A stretch of DNA of 64,000 nucleotides from UBA961 sp049426725 (lineage in GTDB: Bacteria; Bacteroidota; Ignavibacteria; Kapaibacteriales; UBA961), in the NCBI GenBank assembly GCA_049426725.1, contig JBMSYN010000011.1, positions 25,615-89,614 of the forward strand. The letters run 5' to 3'. Of the stretch, positions 51,400 through 61,379 are shown in pieces. Each line of letters begins with the position of its first letter. Within the stretch, counting starts at the first letter, position 1. Under the pieces are notes generated by a model. That model saw nothing but the letters and a program-made list of their open reading frames with translations. It did not search any database and was not told where the DNA came from. Made by a program: the position numbers and the translations under genes.

Positions 51400-53919
51400 A
51401 TGGTTTCCTATCTCTCCATAGCATTGCCTCTTCCGGTTCAAAAAGTATTCACTTACCGGTATGAATATGCCCAAAATCCCTCTGAATTGATCGGCTGTAG
51501 GGCATTGGTTCCTTTTGGGAAACGTATTCTTACGGGGGTGATCGTTGAACTTGGGCAGCCTGTGCAAGGGATGAAAGATATCATCGAAATTCTGGATGAA
51601 ACACCGTTTTTCACCGAATCCATGCTGCTTCTCACCAAGAAAATGTCTGAATACTATATGTGTTCATGGGGTGAGGCATTAAAGGCCGGGATTCCTCGCG
51701 GCATGACCCCTCAAAGTGTGATGCATGTTGAATTACTTATACGGCCAACCCAAGATGAATTACTCGCAATGAAAAAGAAAGCTCCGAAAAGAGCTGCTCT
51801 GATAGAAATCCTCCTGAATCATTCCGGCCCCCTCACAGAGGTGTATCTTGAGAAAGTTCTGAAAACAGGTTCTGTATCTGACCAACTGGATGCTCTGGAA
51901 AATGCTGGTATTATCATCACAAAAAGAAATCTGGAACAATCCGCTAAACCTCGACTGAGAAAGATGGTTAGGGTTTCTGATATATTTATGCAAGATGATG
52001 CTCGGCTAAAATCAATATTGAATGAACTCGATACCACTTCTCCAAAGCAAGCAGCAATCTTGAGTCATGTATATCTTCATCAAACTTTGCATGGTTCCGG
52101 TCTACCGCTTCAGGATATCAAAGAAAAATTAAAACTTGCATCTACTTCGCCAATACTTTCTCTGTGCGCAAAAGATATTCTCTTGCAATCAAAGGAAGAA
52201 TATATTCCTGCCATGCCTGAAATCAAGGATAGTTTGGCAAGAAGAGATGAATCTCTTCTATCAATGACCTTGGAACAACAACATGCGCATGCCATGATTC
52301 ATTCGGCATTGCATCAAAAGGAACCAAAAACATTTTTGCTTCATGGTATTACAGGAAGTGGAAAAACATTGGTGTATATTCAAGCGATCCGTTCTGCATT
52401 GTCAATGGATAAAGATTGTCTGCTTCTTGTTCCTGAAATCTCACTCACACCTCAACTAGTAGATCGATTTACAGCAACGTTTGGAGATGCAATCGCAGTC
52501 TTGCATAGCAGAATGACCAATCAGGAGCGCTATGAACATTGGAGAAAAATCAGGAATGGTCAAGCGCGAATTGTGATTGGTGCCAGATCGGCGCTCTTTG
52601 CACCCTTTCAAAAGGGAAAACTGGGGCTTATCATCGTGGATGAAGAACATGAATCTTCCTATAAACAGGAAGCTCCTTCGCCTCGTTACAATGCCAGAGA
52701 CTTTGCGGTTGTTAGAGGCTCAATTGAACAGATTGTCACGCTGCTCGGATCAGCAACTCCTTCTATGGAAAGCATGTACAATGCACAACAAGGGAAATAT
52801 CATTATCTCCATATTTCATCAAGAGCAGATGGTGCCTTATTGCCAAAGATTCGTTGCATTGACATCAGAGAACATAGAAAAAAAGGGACAATGCAAGGTG
52901 CATTTTCCGAAGACATGCTACAGGCAATCATCAACCGCATCATTAAAAAAGAGGGTATCATTCTTTTTCACAATCGAAGGGGATTTGCTCGTTTCCAAGA
53001 ATGTTTGGATTGTGGTCATATTCCGATGTGTAAGCATTGCAGCGTTTCTTTGACTTTGCACAAAAATACAGGGATGGTACGATGTCATTACTGCGGCTAT
53101 TCCGAAAAATCAATGCACTCATGTTCAGTATGTGGGGGCATTGATATCAAAGAAGCAGGAACCGGAACGCAGAAAGTGGAAGAGGAATTGCAGGAATTAC
53201 TTAATGCCAGAGGAATACAAGCGAATATTGCTCGCATGGATTTGGATTCTACGGCTAAGAAAGGCGAGCATCGGAGATTATTGACCGAATTCTCAAAAAA
53301 AGAAATCGACATTTTAATCGGCACACAAATGGTCGCGAAAGGATTGGATTTTCCGCATGTGTCTCTCGTGGGAATCGTTGATGCCGACCATCAATTATTC
53401 ATGCCTGATTTTCGATCTTCGGAAAGAACATTCCAACTTCTCACTCAAGTTGCAGGGCGTGCAGGAAGAACAGGTGAATTACAAGGCGAGGTATTGCTGC
53501 AAACATCACATCCGGAACATCAAACCATCATCGCATCTCTGACCGGAAGTTATGAATTGCTTTATAATGATGAATTACATATTAGAAAAGAAGCTGTATA
53601 TCCACCATTTTCCAGAATCGTGACAATTGAATGTGCTGGTACTGATGAATATGCAGTACATCATGCAATGCAAACGATTGCATCTTTGATTCCAACCGTC
53701 AATGTTCCTTTTGAAGTGCTTGGTCCAACAATTCCATTCATTGCAAAACTTAAGTCGCAATATCGCAGAATTCTTGTACTCAAGGGATTGAAACATGAAG
53801 ATCCATCTGGCGAGATCATGAGAAGATATCTCAAAAAAGCAATGGGAGTTTATGCTGAGAAACATGCAAAACAGTCTGTGAAAATCACCCTAGATATTGA
53901 TGCATATAACTCAGTCTAG
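51400..53919 (+). CDS. priA: Primosomal protein N' (replication restart helicase)
   Basis: An 839-residue PriA, longer than E. coli PriA but with the same order. The N-terminal 3'-BD reads VFTYRYEYAQNPSELIGCRALVPFG. The helicase has Walker A HGITGSGKT, DEEH (VDEEHESSYKQEAPSPRYNARD), LGSATPSMES, a zinc-binding region with eight Cys (CLDCGHIPMCKHC onward to CSVCGG) and TQVAGRAGRTGELQG. It reloads the replisome at stalled forks. It overlaps the end of rimM by 9 bases, tail to tail. Confidence 0.97.
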   Translation: MVSYLSIALPLPVQKVFTYRYEYAQNPSELIGCRALVPFGKRILTGVIVELGQPVQGMKDIIEILDETPFFTESMLLLTKKMSEYYMCSWGEALKAGIPRGMTPQSVMHVELLIRPTQDELLAMKKKAPKRAALIEILLNHSGPLTEVYLEKVLKTGSVSDQLDALENAGIIITKRNLEQSAKPRLRKMVRVSDIFMQDDARLKSILNELDTTSPKQAAILSHVYLHQTLHGSGLPLQDIKEKLKLASTSPILSLCAKDILLQSKEEYIPAMPEIKDSLARRDESLLSMTLEQQHAHAMIHSALHQKEPKTFLLHGITGSGKTLVYIQAIRSALSMDKDCLLLVPEISLTPQLVDRFTATFGDAIAVLHSRMTNQERYEHWRKIRNGQARIVIGARSALFAPFQKGKLGLIIVDEEHESSYKQEAPSPRYNARDFAVVRGSIEQIVTLLGSATPSMESMYNAQQGKYHYLHISSRADGALLPKIRCIDIREHRKKGTMQGAFSEDMLQAIINRIIKKEGIILFHNRRGFARFQECLDCGHIPMCKHCSVSLTLHKNTGMVRCHYCGYSEKSMHSCSVCGGIDIKEAGTGTQKVEEELQELLNARGIQANIARMDLDSTAKKGEHRRLLTEFSKKEIDILIGTQMVAKGLDFPHVSLVGIVDADHQLFMPDFRSSERTFQLLTQVAGRAGRTGELQGEVLLQTSHPEHQTIIASLTGSYELLYNDELHIRKEAVYPPFSRIVTIECAGTDEYAVHHAMQTIASLIPTVNVPFEVLGPTIPFIAKLKSQYRRILVLKGLKHEDPSGEIMRRYLKKAMGVYAEKHAKQSVKITLDIDAYNSV

Positions 53920-54447
53920 ATTAGAATCATCCGTTTGAGAAGGAAGGAGATCGCGCAATCCATCAATCAGTCTAATCACCACTTGTTTTTTTTGAATGTC
54001 GGTAGAAAGTATCACTTCATCAATGACGGGAAGTGGAATATCACCCTCCGGTGTGGACAATACCCAGACATCATTGGCTGGCATAATCCAAACATCTGTT
54101 ATTGTTCCCAGCACCTTCCCTTGTTCGTCTATTCCGGTACATCCAATCAAATCGCTAATAAAATACTGCTCTTCGTCACGGAGTAATGCCTGCTCATTAA
54201 TAAATACACCATTGTCTTTGAGATTGACAATATCATCCATCCCTATATTTTTCAATGTGATGATGAGCGATTGTTTATACGATTCACAAGAAGTGAGTAT
54301 ATATGGTTTGGAGAAATTTGCGGAGAATCCGACAAGAACTGTGGTGCCTGGTTTTATGACCAATGAAGCATCCGGACATTGCGTGAGAATCATTGCGCCG
54401 GAAGTGCCATGTGTTCTACTAATGGTTCCTATATTTCTGTAGCCCAT
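53911..54447 (-). CDS. rimM: Ribosome maturation factor RimM
   Basis: A 178-residue RimM, which binds S19 and helps 30S head assembly. The N-terminal barrel starts with NIGTISRTHGTSGAMIL and the PRC-barrel half has YFISDLIGCTGIDEQGKVLGTITDVWIMPANDVWVL and IPLPVIDEVI. It starts 9 bases after the helicase gene rather than in the usual rpsP-rimM-trmD-rplS order. The highly conserved features are present, though it is divergent. Confidence 0.92.
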   Translation of the reverse strand: MGYRNIGTISRTHGTSGAMILTQCPDASLVIKPGTTVLVGFSANFSKPYILTSCESYKQSLIITLKNIGMDDIVNLKDNGVFINEQALLRDEEQYFISDLIGCTGIDEQGKVLGTITDVWIMPANDVWVLSTPEGDIPLPVIDEVILSTDIQKKQVVIRLIDGLRDLLPSQTDDSNLD

Positions 54448-54456
54448 AGTGTGCCT

Positions 54457-56244
54457 TTAGAAAATTCTACCGCGTTCCAAACATTGAAAGAGCCATTCTT
54501 TTTTGGATTCCAATTCACGAAGGTTCATATCATCCTGCGATTTTCCAAACCGTTTTTTTGATGCAGAATGAATTGTGCGAATATCTGCTTTTAATCCTTG
54601 AGATTTCAATGATTGCGTGAGTCGATATGCCAAATTTGCACATTCTTGTCTTAACTGTTGCTCCAATTCAATCACATTCATTGCCATTATTTGCTCGGAA
54701 TCAATGCCTGTTGTTGATTCTTTTGAAGGTATTTCAGGCTCATTGGGTTTATTCGGGTCCGGAAACAACTCCCAATGCAATGTTTCTGTTGCCTTATGCT
54801 CAACATCTGCAAGTATCCAAGATTCTTGCTCTAGAATATGTTCGCGCGTTTGTTCTAGGTCGAGTCTTTTTTGTTGAAGTTTGACCCCAATCTGCTGCTC
54901 ATTCATAAGCCATTCAAAGATCGCTGCCAATGCAGAATCATTTGAAGCAAAGAGATCGCATATATTTTGTTCTTGAGAGAATCCATCAAAATATCTCATG
55001 CCACGAAAAATCTGTTGCATCGTTTTTGAGAAAGCTCTCACAAGATCAGCTTTTACGATCACGCTGATTGGTTTGATGTCAGTCCCTTCGCCAATCATGT
55101 CCACTTGCACCATTACATCAATTTCACCTTTGCGATATTGATCAAGAGTCGCAAGCCGAGTCTTTTCAGGTATGTCTTGACCAATCCTCGCTGAACTCCA
55201 TTCGGGGAATCGTTCTTGTACAAATTCCAATATTGCTTTTGCATGCAAATTACTCATGGCGATGATGAGCATTTGATGTGCTCTGATTTTGCGGGAATTC
55301 GAATGCAATTGATGATCAACCATGGCATTGCGTTTTTCTTTGAATCTCTCGAATGCCGGTTTCAAAAGAGATTCCAGATATACGGTGTGAAAACGCATAT
55401 TGCGTCTTGCCAAAAATGCATCGACATCTTTTTCACCTGATGCCATTTCTTGCATTTGCCCGAGGGAGAGTTCGACTTCTTCTTGAGTGTCTATATTGCG
55501 TAATTTGATTTTATAATCAATCATGTTTACAGACACACGCTTGAGAATCTTTCCTTCTTCATGTGCATCTCTTAGCAATACTTCATGTAATGCCGAATAG
55601 AATCGCTCATCGTTTTTTATTTCAAAAGGTACGCCAAACAATGCTTTATTGTCTGAACGGACAGGTGTACCCGAAAGTGCTACGCTGCAAGTATGGGGGA
55701 GATTGTTGATTGCCTTTGCCCAAGTTCCTTCATCAGACAAATGATGAACCTCATCAAAAACAAACATGCATTTCTCTTTTGAAGCGAATGCTTGCAATGC
55801 CGCATTTCCTGTTTTACCTGAAGCATATTGATATGTTGTGATGATGATATCAGTTGAGGCATTCTTCAAAAATGTTTTGTCTGAATCTGCCGTGCAAAAA
55901 GTCAATGGTGGTGCGCCGAGATTTCGTAAAACACTCGATAATTCCTTTGCATCGGCATATTGATCACGAAGATTGCCCCGAGGTACAAACACGATGAGTT
56001 TATGTGCTTTTTTGAGATGTCTTGCAATCACAAATGAAGCCAATGCAGTGATTGTTTTTCCATAGCCCGGAACGAATACACCGAGATGATAATTGTCATT
56101 CTGCAGGAGTCTTGATGATAACTTATGCAGAAAATGCAACTGCCCCGTCCTGAATGCAAAGGGTGGTCTAATGGAAATTCCGGGCAAATGAATCATGTCC
56201 GCAAGGGTTTGCCCATTTCCTTGTGGAGCCAAATCTTCTTTCAT
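54457..56244 (-). CDS. Orphan superfamily II DEAD/DEAH-type helicase
   Basis: A 595-residue SF2 helicase. Motifs: Walker A PGYGKT (59-64), Ia-like VFVPRGNLRDQY, motif II DEVHH (164-168), motif III SGTPVRSD (from 191), motif V-like QVDMIGEGTDI and motif VI QIFRGMRYF (411-419). It resembles type III restriction/RecQ-like stand-alone helicases often found in phage and defence loci. A helical C-terminal region (430-595) ends with a LRELESKKEWLFQCLERG segment of unknown role. No nuclease or methyltransferase is adjacent. It overlaps nothing and is followed 9 bases later by rimM, so it may be co-transcribed with a housekeeping gene. Function unknown. Confidence 0.8.
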   Translation of the reverse strand: MKEDLAPQGNGQTLADMIHLPGISIRPPFAFRTGQLHFLHKLSSRLLQNDNYHLGVFVPGYGKTITALASFVIARHLKKAHKLIVFVPRGNLRDQYADAKELSSVLRNLGAPPLTFCTADSDKTFLKNASTDIIITTYQYASGKTGNAALQAFASKEKCMFVFDEVHHLSDEGTWAKAINNLPHTCSVALSGTPVRSDNKALFGVPFEIKNDERFYSALHEVLLRDAHEEGKILKRVSVNMIDYKIKLRNIDTQEEVELSLGQMQEMASGEKDVDAFLARRNMRFHTVYLESLLKPAFERFKEKRNAMVDHQLHSNSRKIRAHQMLIIAMSNLHAKAILEFVQERFPEWSSARIGQDIPEKTRLATLDQYRKGEIDVMVQVDMIGEGTDIKPISVIVKADLVRAFSKTMQQIFRGMRYFDGFSQEQNICDLFASNDSALAAIFEWLMNEQQIGVKLQQKRLDLEQTREHILEQESWILADVEHKATETLHWELFPDPNKPNEPEIPSKESTTGIDSEQIMAMNVIELEQQLRQECANLAYRLTQSLKSQGLKADIRTIHSASKKRFGKSQDDMNLRELESKKEWLFQCLERGRIF

Positions 56245-56277
56245 TGGGAAAAATCATGGAATGATTTATTGCTGCTT

Positions 56278-56290
56278 CGCTAATTTAGCG
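56278..56290. other. Short palindrome in the helicase/5-FTHF ligase divergent region
   Basis: CGCTAA-T-TTAGCG is a perfect 6-bp inverted repeat in the 91-base divergent spacer 56245-56335. It may be a small operator, but its length allows chance. Confidence 0.2.
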
Positions 56291-56335
56291 TATTGAATCG
56301 CTTTTGGCAATCAGAGTTTCCCACATTGTAAAGAC

Positions 56336-56932
56336 ATGACCAATTCAGATTTGAAAGGACATAAAAAAGTATTGAGAACACTTTTTAAAGAAAAGCGTTC
56401 TGCACTCTCTATTGATCAAAAAGCACAATTCTCGGATAGAATTGCTGAATCATTGCTTTCTTCTTCAATGGTTAGCTCAGCGAATGTGATTTGTTCCTAT
56501 GCATCTTTTGGAGATGAGGTTTCTACTCATGCTTTGAATGATGCATTGCTTGCTATGAATAAAATCGTGCTACTTCCTCGAATTGTTGGGCAGCATTCAA
56601 TGGAGATGATTCGCATTTCGAATGACACAGAGTATGATGTCAATCCATTTGGTATGAAAGAACCGATCGGAAATCCGTATATACTACACAATGACGCGTC
56701 CTTTCTTTGCATTTTGCCATTATTGGCTTTTGATGCGCAAGGACATCGTTTGGGTTATGGTGGCGGATTTTATGATGCTTTCTTATTGGGCTATCCACAT
56801 GTTTCCACCATCGGCTTGGCTTTTTCGTGTCAGTACAGCGATCATATATTGCCAACAGAGCAACATGATTGTTCCCTTGACTGGATCATAGATGAATGTG
56901 GTTTGCATCATGCAATAAAAAAGCCCGCTTAA
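56336..56932 (+). CDS. 5-formyltetrahydrofolate cyclo-ligase
   Basis: A 198-residue enzyme that converts 5-formyl-THF to 5,10-methenyl-THF with ATP. The N-terminal HKKVLRTLFKEKRSALSIDQ and the ATP/folate site DAQGHRLGYGGGFYDAFL are typical, with FGMKEPIGN and a C-terminal DWIIDECG. It complements folD and gcvP in one-carbon metabolism. Its stop codon lies in the loop of a bidirectional terminator. Confidence 0.94.
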   Translation: MTNSDLKGHKKVLRTLFKEKRSALSIDQKAQFSDRIAESLLSSSMVSSANVICSYASFGDEVSTHALNDALLAMNKIVLLPRIVGQHSMEMIRISNDTEYDVNPFGMKEPIGNPYILHNDASFLCILPLLAFDAQGHRLGYGGGFYDAFLLGYPHVSTIGLAFSCQYSDHILPTEQHDCSLDWIIDECGLHHAIKKPA

Positions 56933-56944
56933 AGCGGGCTTTTT
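56917..56944. terminator. Bidirectional intrinsic terminator between 5-FTHF ligase and GT117 genes
   Basis: A 9-bp stem AAGCCCGCT/AGCGGGCTT (loop TAA, which is the 5-FTHF ligase stop) is flanked by runs of A and T on each side, giving a U-run on both strands. Confidence 0.9.
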
Positions 56945-56946
56945 CG

Positions 56947-59727
56947 TTATAGTTGGGATTTCATGCTCTGTGCTCTTTTGATGATTTCCGATGGGGGATA
57001 ATCTCGGGAGAATCTATCAAGTGCTTGTAGATTATTTTCTTGCAAATATCCGGCGCTTTTGATGCATCGATCATAAAATTCTTTTGCTTGTTTTTTGGCT
57101 CCGGCTCTCGCATAGACTTCACCGATTTGATATTCCAACACATAGGCAATAGGGAATTGATCGGGGGAAATATTGCGATTCATTGCATCAAGTACTTTAA
57201 TGCATTGAGCACTATCGGATTTTTCAAGATGATAACTCGCATAATTCAGGAATGTCATGCGATAACTATCCATGAATCTCCTGTGCACTTCATCATAATA
57301 CACATTGTTATTGTTCAAGTTTCTGAACTTGAATCCATAATACGGACCTGTATGAGCAATATCATCAGCAACAGGATTCAATAAGCATTTATTCATGATT
57401 GATTCTTCATATCTTCTGCCATCACCTTGTTTTACAGGGCAAACGCGTTGTGCCAAGCCTTCAGTACGAAGATATGCATCCAATCCCATGTATGAATCTG
57501 CACCTTGAGTGAAATAGACAGGTCTTTCGAATTTCACGACTTTAAGGATATCTGCAACCAATTTATGTTGAGGGCCTTTGTAAAATGCAGGAACATTGTC
57601 CTTCTCACCTGGTCGAGGATTGCCATCGCCATTGAAATCAAATTGCATGATGCCACTTGCGATCATGGCAGAATCACTGGTGAACTTTTTCAAGATGTCT
57701 TTGCTGACTTGAATAGTGATGGTTTCTGCTTCGGACAATTCAGGGCCTATAGCTTCTGTGCTTGTTTCATCGGCAAGCAATGAATTGTCGCTGAATGTCA
57801 ATGGAATCTTTTTTGCACCCCATGGAGCATTATGTTTCAACTCATACATATACCAACCTGTTTGCCCCAAGCTTAGATTCACGACGCGGACATCTCTTCG
57901 TACACCCGCGACATCTTGCATATACCAAAGTGGGAATGTATCATTATCTCCATAGGTGAAAACGATCGCATCTTTTTCCAAACTTTGCAAGACATTATAT
58001 GAATAGTCAAATGGAAGGAAGTTGCCGGATCGATCATGTATCTTCCAACCGCCAAGAGCCATATTCACAGGTACTGCAATGAAGCACAAAACAACTGCAC
58101 CCGTTGCAATCGCAGGTGAAAATTGTTCATCTCTTTTCAAAAGAGTTGAAATGATTCCATAAGTGCCAATACCAATCCACATACACCATACAAAGAAAGA
58201 GCCCACATAAAAATAATCTCGCTCTCTTGGCTGAGGATTTTGTTGATTTTGAGCATATGCTGCCAATAATCCTGTGAGCAAGAATAGTGTGATATACACC
58301 AAAGCCATGCGAGGTTGCTTTTTCAAATGGAAAAACAAACCAAATAGTCCCAAGAAGAGTGGCAAGGCAAAAAATGTGATCGGGAACAAATCTTTGTAGC
58401 CCGACATATAATTGAATTCTTTGTACTCGATAGAATTTTTATTCCCCGACAAAGTAGCTGGAGCATCTTGCACATCGCCAATTCTACCCATGAAATTCCA
58501 ATAAAAATATCGGAGATACATGTGATTGAGTTGATACCTGAAAAGATAATTCATCTCGCCTGACATATTCTTTTTCATCGCTGAATAATCAGGTACGGTA
58601 TATTGCATGCCGTCTTGTCGGGTGACAACTTTTCTTGGTGGCTCAGACCATGCACCATATTCCAAATGTCTACCGGTGTACATTGGGTCTGTCTGCCATC
58701 TACGAGGCCAAGACGGCGCATCCCCATATTGCTCGCGACCTAGATATGCGCTCAATTTGATAAGATCATTTGGGGTATTCTCATTCATCGGAGGATTAGC
58801 ATTGGAACGCAATAGAATTTGAGTATATGTGCTATAACCCAGAATGATGAGCAAAAATGAAGAGCATGCAAGATTAAGTATAGGTTTATTGTTTTTTGAT
58901 GCATGATATGTTCCGAAAGCCGCACCAATGATTGAGCCAATCGCAAGCAATCGCGGAAACAGTGAATCCATGATTACATAATCCCTTGCCTCTGTGCGGA
59001 AAAGATTTCCACCCAACATTGCGGGCAAGACCTTCACGATACCCGGATAAATCAAACCGAAACTTGCAACTGTTATAGCGCCCATGATCAAGAAAGAAGA
59101 CAATTTGAAGTCATACTTTCTGAAATACACCACCAAAGCCAATGAGAAAATAGCTAGGATGCTGAACAAATGAACACCGGTTGACAAACCAATGATATAT
59201 GCAATCAATAAAAGATATTTTTCATGACCAGGATTATCAGCTTCTTCATTCCATCTCATCATGAGCCAAACGATGATGGCAACAAGCAATGTTGATGAAG
59301 CATATACTTCAGACTCAACGGCATTGAACCAAAATGTATCACTGAATGTCAAAGCAATAGCGCCAACAAAAGCAGAACCGAATACTGCAATTGCATCACC
59401 AAATGATTCATACTTTTTGCCGCGGAAATTTTCAATCACTTGCACAATCACGAGATATAAAAGCCCAACAGTGACTGCACTGGCAAATGCTGACAATAAA
59501 TTTACTCTCCAACCCGGATCACCAAATGGTAGGAGATGAAACAATTTCCCAACGATGAGAAAGAGTGGTGCACCAGGCGGATGCGGAACTTGTTGTTCGG
59601 CAACTGCAGCCGTAAATTCTCCACAATCCCAAAAAGGAACGGACTCTTGAACTGTCAACATATAGGTGACAGAAGCCACTATGAATGAAAGAAATCCAAA
59701 TGCCCTGCGCAATACAAGTATGTTCAT
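56947..59727 (-). CDS. DUF2723/GT117 family membrane glycosyltransferase-like protein with TPR region
   Basis: A 926-residue membrane protein of the DUF2723 family, classed as GT117 (protein O-mannosyltransferase-like). The N-terminal signature is SVPFWDCGEFTAAVAEQQVPHPPGAPLF, with the acidic DCGE in the first periplasmic loop. About 12-13 hydrophobic segments run to residue 590. The periplasmic C-terminal half includes FTYGDNDTFPLWYMQDVAGVRRDV and ends with TPR-like helices (810-926). The enzyme probably uses a lipid-linked sugar such as polyprenyl-phosphate mannose to modify exported proteins. It stands alone, closed by a terminator. Confidence 0.9.
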   Translation of the reverse strand: MNILVLRRAFGFLSFIVASVTYMLTVQESVPFWDCGEFTAAVAEQQVPHPPGAPLFLIVGKLFHLLPFGDPGWRVNLLSAFASAVTVGLLYLVIVQVIENFRGKKYESFGDAIAVFGSAFVGAIALTFSDTFWFNAVESEVYASSTLLVAIIVWLMMRWNEEADNPGHEKYLLLIAYIIGLSTGVHLFSILAIFSLALVVYFRKYDFKLSSFLIMGAITVASFGLIYPGIVKVLPAMLGGNLFRTEARDYVIMDSLFPRLLAIGSIIGAAFGTYHASKNNKPILNLACSSFLLIILGYSTYTQILLRSNANPPMNENTPNDLIKLSAYLGREQYGDAPSWPRRWQTDPMYTGRHLEYGAWSEPPRKVVTRQDGMQYTVPDYSAMKKNMSGEMNYLFRYQLNHMYLRYFYWNFMGRIGDVQDAPATLSGNKNSIEYKEFNYMSGYKDLFPITFFALPLFLGLFGLFFHLKKQPRMALVYITLFLLTGLLAAYAQNQQNPQPRERDYFYVGSFFVWCMWIGIGTYGIISTLLKRDEQFSPAIATGAVVLCFIAVPVNMALGGWKIHDRSGNFLPFDYSYNVLQSLEKDAIVFTYGDNDTFPLWYMQDVAGVRRDVRVVNLSLGQTGWYMYELKHNAPWGAKKIPLTFSDNSLLADETSTEAIGPELSEAETITIQVSKDILKKFTSDSAMIASGIMQFDFNGDGNPRPGEKDNVPAFYKGPQHKLVADILKVVKFERPVYFTQGADSYMGLDAYLRTEGLAQRVCPVKQGDGRRYEESIMNKCLLNPVADDIAHTGPYYGFKFRNLNNNNVYYDEVHRRFMDSYRMTFLNYASYHLEKSDSAQCIKVLDAMNRNISPDQFPIAYVLEYQIGEVYARAGAKKQAKEFYDRCIKSAGYLQENNLQALDRFSRDYPPSEIIKRAQSMKSQL

Positions 59728-59899
59728 GGTTAAGGCCGGTAGTGAAACATTCTATATCCCATCGCTTATTGGATGGCTTAATTGGTCAAAAATACAATTT
59801 ATACATGAAAAATGGACGGACTATTGACTAAGTTTACGCTAATTGATTGATTCATTCGACAACATGTTTCTTTTTGATCACATTCTTCTGGAAAACACA

Positions 59900-60241
59900 A
59901 TGAAATTTGTTCTCATCATGCTGTTTGCTTTGATGTCATATCAGGTTATCAATGCCAACACATTTCCGGTCACAGAACGCGTGATTACCGTCTTTGGGAA
60001 TTGTGGTTCTTGTAAAAAAGCTATTGAAAAAGCTGCAAAATCGGTCGAGGGTGTTGAATCAGCCAATTGGGACAAGAAAAAGAAGACATTATCAATTCAA
60101 TTCGATGAAGCTAAAACATCCCTAGATTTAATAGAAAAAGCCATAATTGCCATCGGATATGATACCGAAAACATGAGAGCCGATGATGCTGTGTATGAGA
60201 ATTTACATTCTTGCTGCAAATATGACCGCAAACCCCGGTGA
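59900..60241 (+). CDS. Exported heavy-metal-associated (HMA) domain protein
   Basis: A 113-residue protein starting at ATG 59900, with a signal peptide of about 19 residues (to VINAN). One HMA domain follows with the metal-binding FGNCGSCKK (Cys35, Cys38) and strands VEGVESANWDKKKKTLSIQF. The C-terminus YENLHSCCKYDRK carries two more Cys. It resembles small periplasmic copper- or mercury-binding proteins of Bacteroidota; the metal is not known. The dus gene starts 49 bases downstream. Confidence 0.85.
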   Translation: MKFVLIMLFALMSYQVINANTFPVTERVITVFGNCGSCKKAIEKAAKSVEGVESANWDKKKKTLSIQFDEAKTSLDLIEKAIIAIGYDTENMRADDAVYENLHSCCKYDRKPR

Positions 60242-60290
60242 TTGAAACATTGGGGCATTTGAATGCCGTTTTTGTCGTATTTTTGTCCAA

Positions 60291-61325
60291 ATGGATAATC
60301 CAGTAGCCTTGAATGAACCAAAATATGCCGAACTCACCATCGGCGATGTGCATGTTTCCAATGGAGTGCTTCTTGCACCGATGGAGGATGTCACTGATTT
60401 GCCATTTAGGGTTATTTGCAAGCGCATGGGGGCAGATATTGTCTACACTGAGTTCATTTCATCTGATGGCTTGATTCGTGATGCACGGCGTTCCATGGAA
60501 AAGTTGCGCTTATCTGATGAAGAGCATCCTGTTTCCATACAGATTTTTGGCGGTGAAATTGATGTCATGAAAGAAGCAGCTGCCGTTGCAGAGGCATCAG
60601 GACCAGACTTCATCGATATAAATTGTGGTTGCTGGGTCAGAAATGTAGTTGCAAGAAATGCTGGTGCGGCATTATTGAAAGACCCACCATTGATGGCATC
60701 GATGACCAAGGCAATCGTGGATACAGTAAAGTTGCCGGTAACGGTAAAAACAAGACTTGGCTGGGATTCATCTGCAATCATTATAGAAGATGTTGCCGCA
60801 CGGCTTGAGCAAGCGGGTGCATCAGCGATTACGGTGCATTGCAGAACTCGCGACATGGGACATTCCGGTAATGCTGATTGGTCTTGGATACCAAAGATCA
60901 AAAAAGCTGTTCAAATTCCGGTGATTTTGAATGGCGATGTAACATCCGCAGATGAAGTGCTTAGAGCATTTAAGGAAACCGGCTGTGATGCTGTCATGAT
61001 TGGCAGAGCAGCAGTTGGAAATCCATTTATTTTCAGAGAAGCAAGACATATGTTGGCTCATGGAATGCAAGCTCCTGAGCCGACTTATGAAGAAAAAATA
61101 CGAACCTGTTTGGATCATTTGCGTTTGCAATTGAGTCAAAAGCAAGAACGCAGAGCAGTTCTTGAGTTTCGAAAGTTTTATGCAGGATATTTACGCGGTT
61201 TATACTGTGCATCAGCTGTAAAGCAAGATGTACAACAGTATGAATCCTTTGCCCAAGTTGAAGATAGACTTGAGGCATATATTGAATTTTTACATTCACA
61301 TCAATTGCAGGATGATGTTGCATGA
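60291..61325 (+). CDS. dus: tRNA-dihydrouridine synthase
   Basis: A 344-residue Dus enzyme that reduces uridine in tRNA with FMN. The N-terminal LLAPMEDVTDLPFRVICKRMGAD and the active-site DINCGCWVRNVVARNAGAALLKDP hold the catalytic Cys; the usual GCP motif here reads GCW. TVKTRLGWD, ITVHCRTRDMGHSGNADW and VMIGRAAVGNPFIF are also typical. Which Dus subfamily (A, B or C) is not settled. tilS follows 54 bases downstream and is likely co-transcribed. Confidence 0.94.
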   Translation: MDNPVALNEPKYAELTIGDVHVSNGVLLAPMEDVTDLPFRVICKRMGADIVYTEFISSDGLIRDARRSMEKLRLSDEEHPVSIQIFGGEIDVMKEAAAVAEASGPDFIDINCGCWVRNVVARNAGAALLKDPPLMASMTKAIVDTVKLPVTVKTRLGWDSSAIIIEDVAARLEQAGASAITVHCRTRDMGHSGNADWSWIPKIKKAVQIPVILNGDVTSADEVLRAFKETGCDAVMIGRAAVGNPFIFREARHMLAHGMQAPEPTYEEKIRTCLDHLRLQLSQKQERRAVLEFRKFYAGYLRGLYCASAVKQDVQQYESFAQVEDRLEAYIEFLHSHQLQDDVA

Positions 61326-61379
61326 TGCTGTGTCATTATGCTGTTCCATTCTCGACTGATGTCATTTTCAGAAATACTC

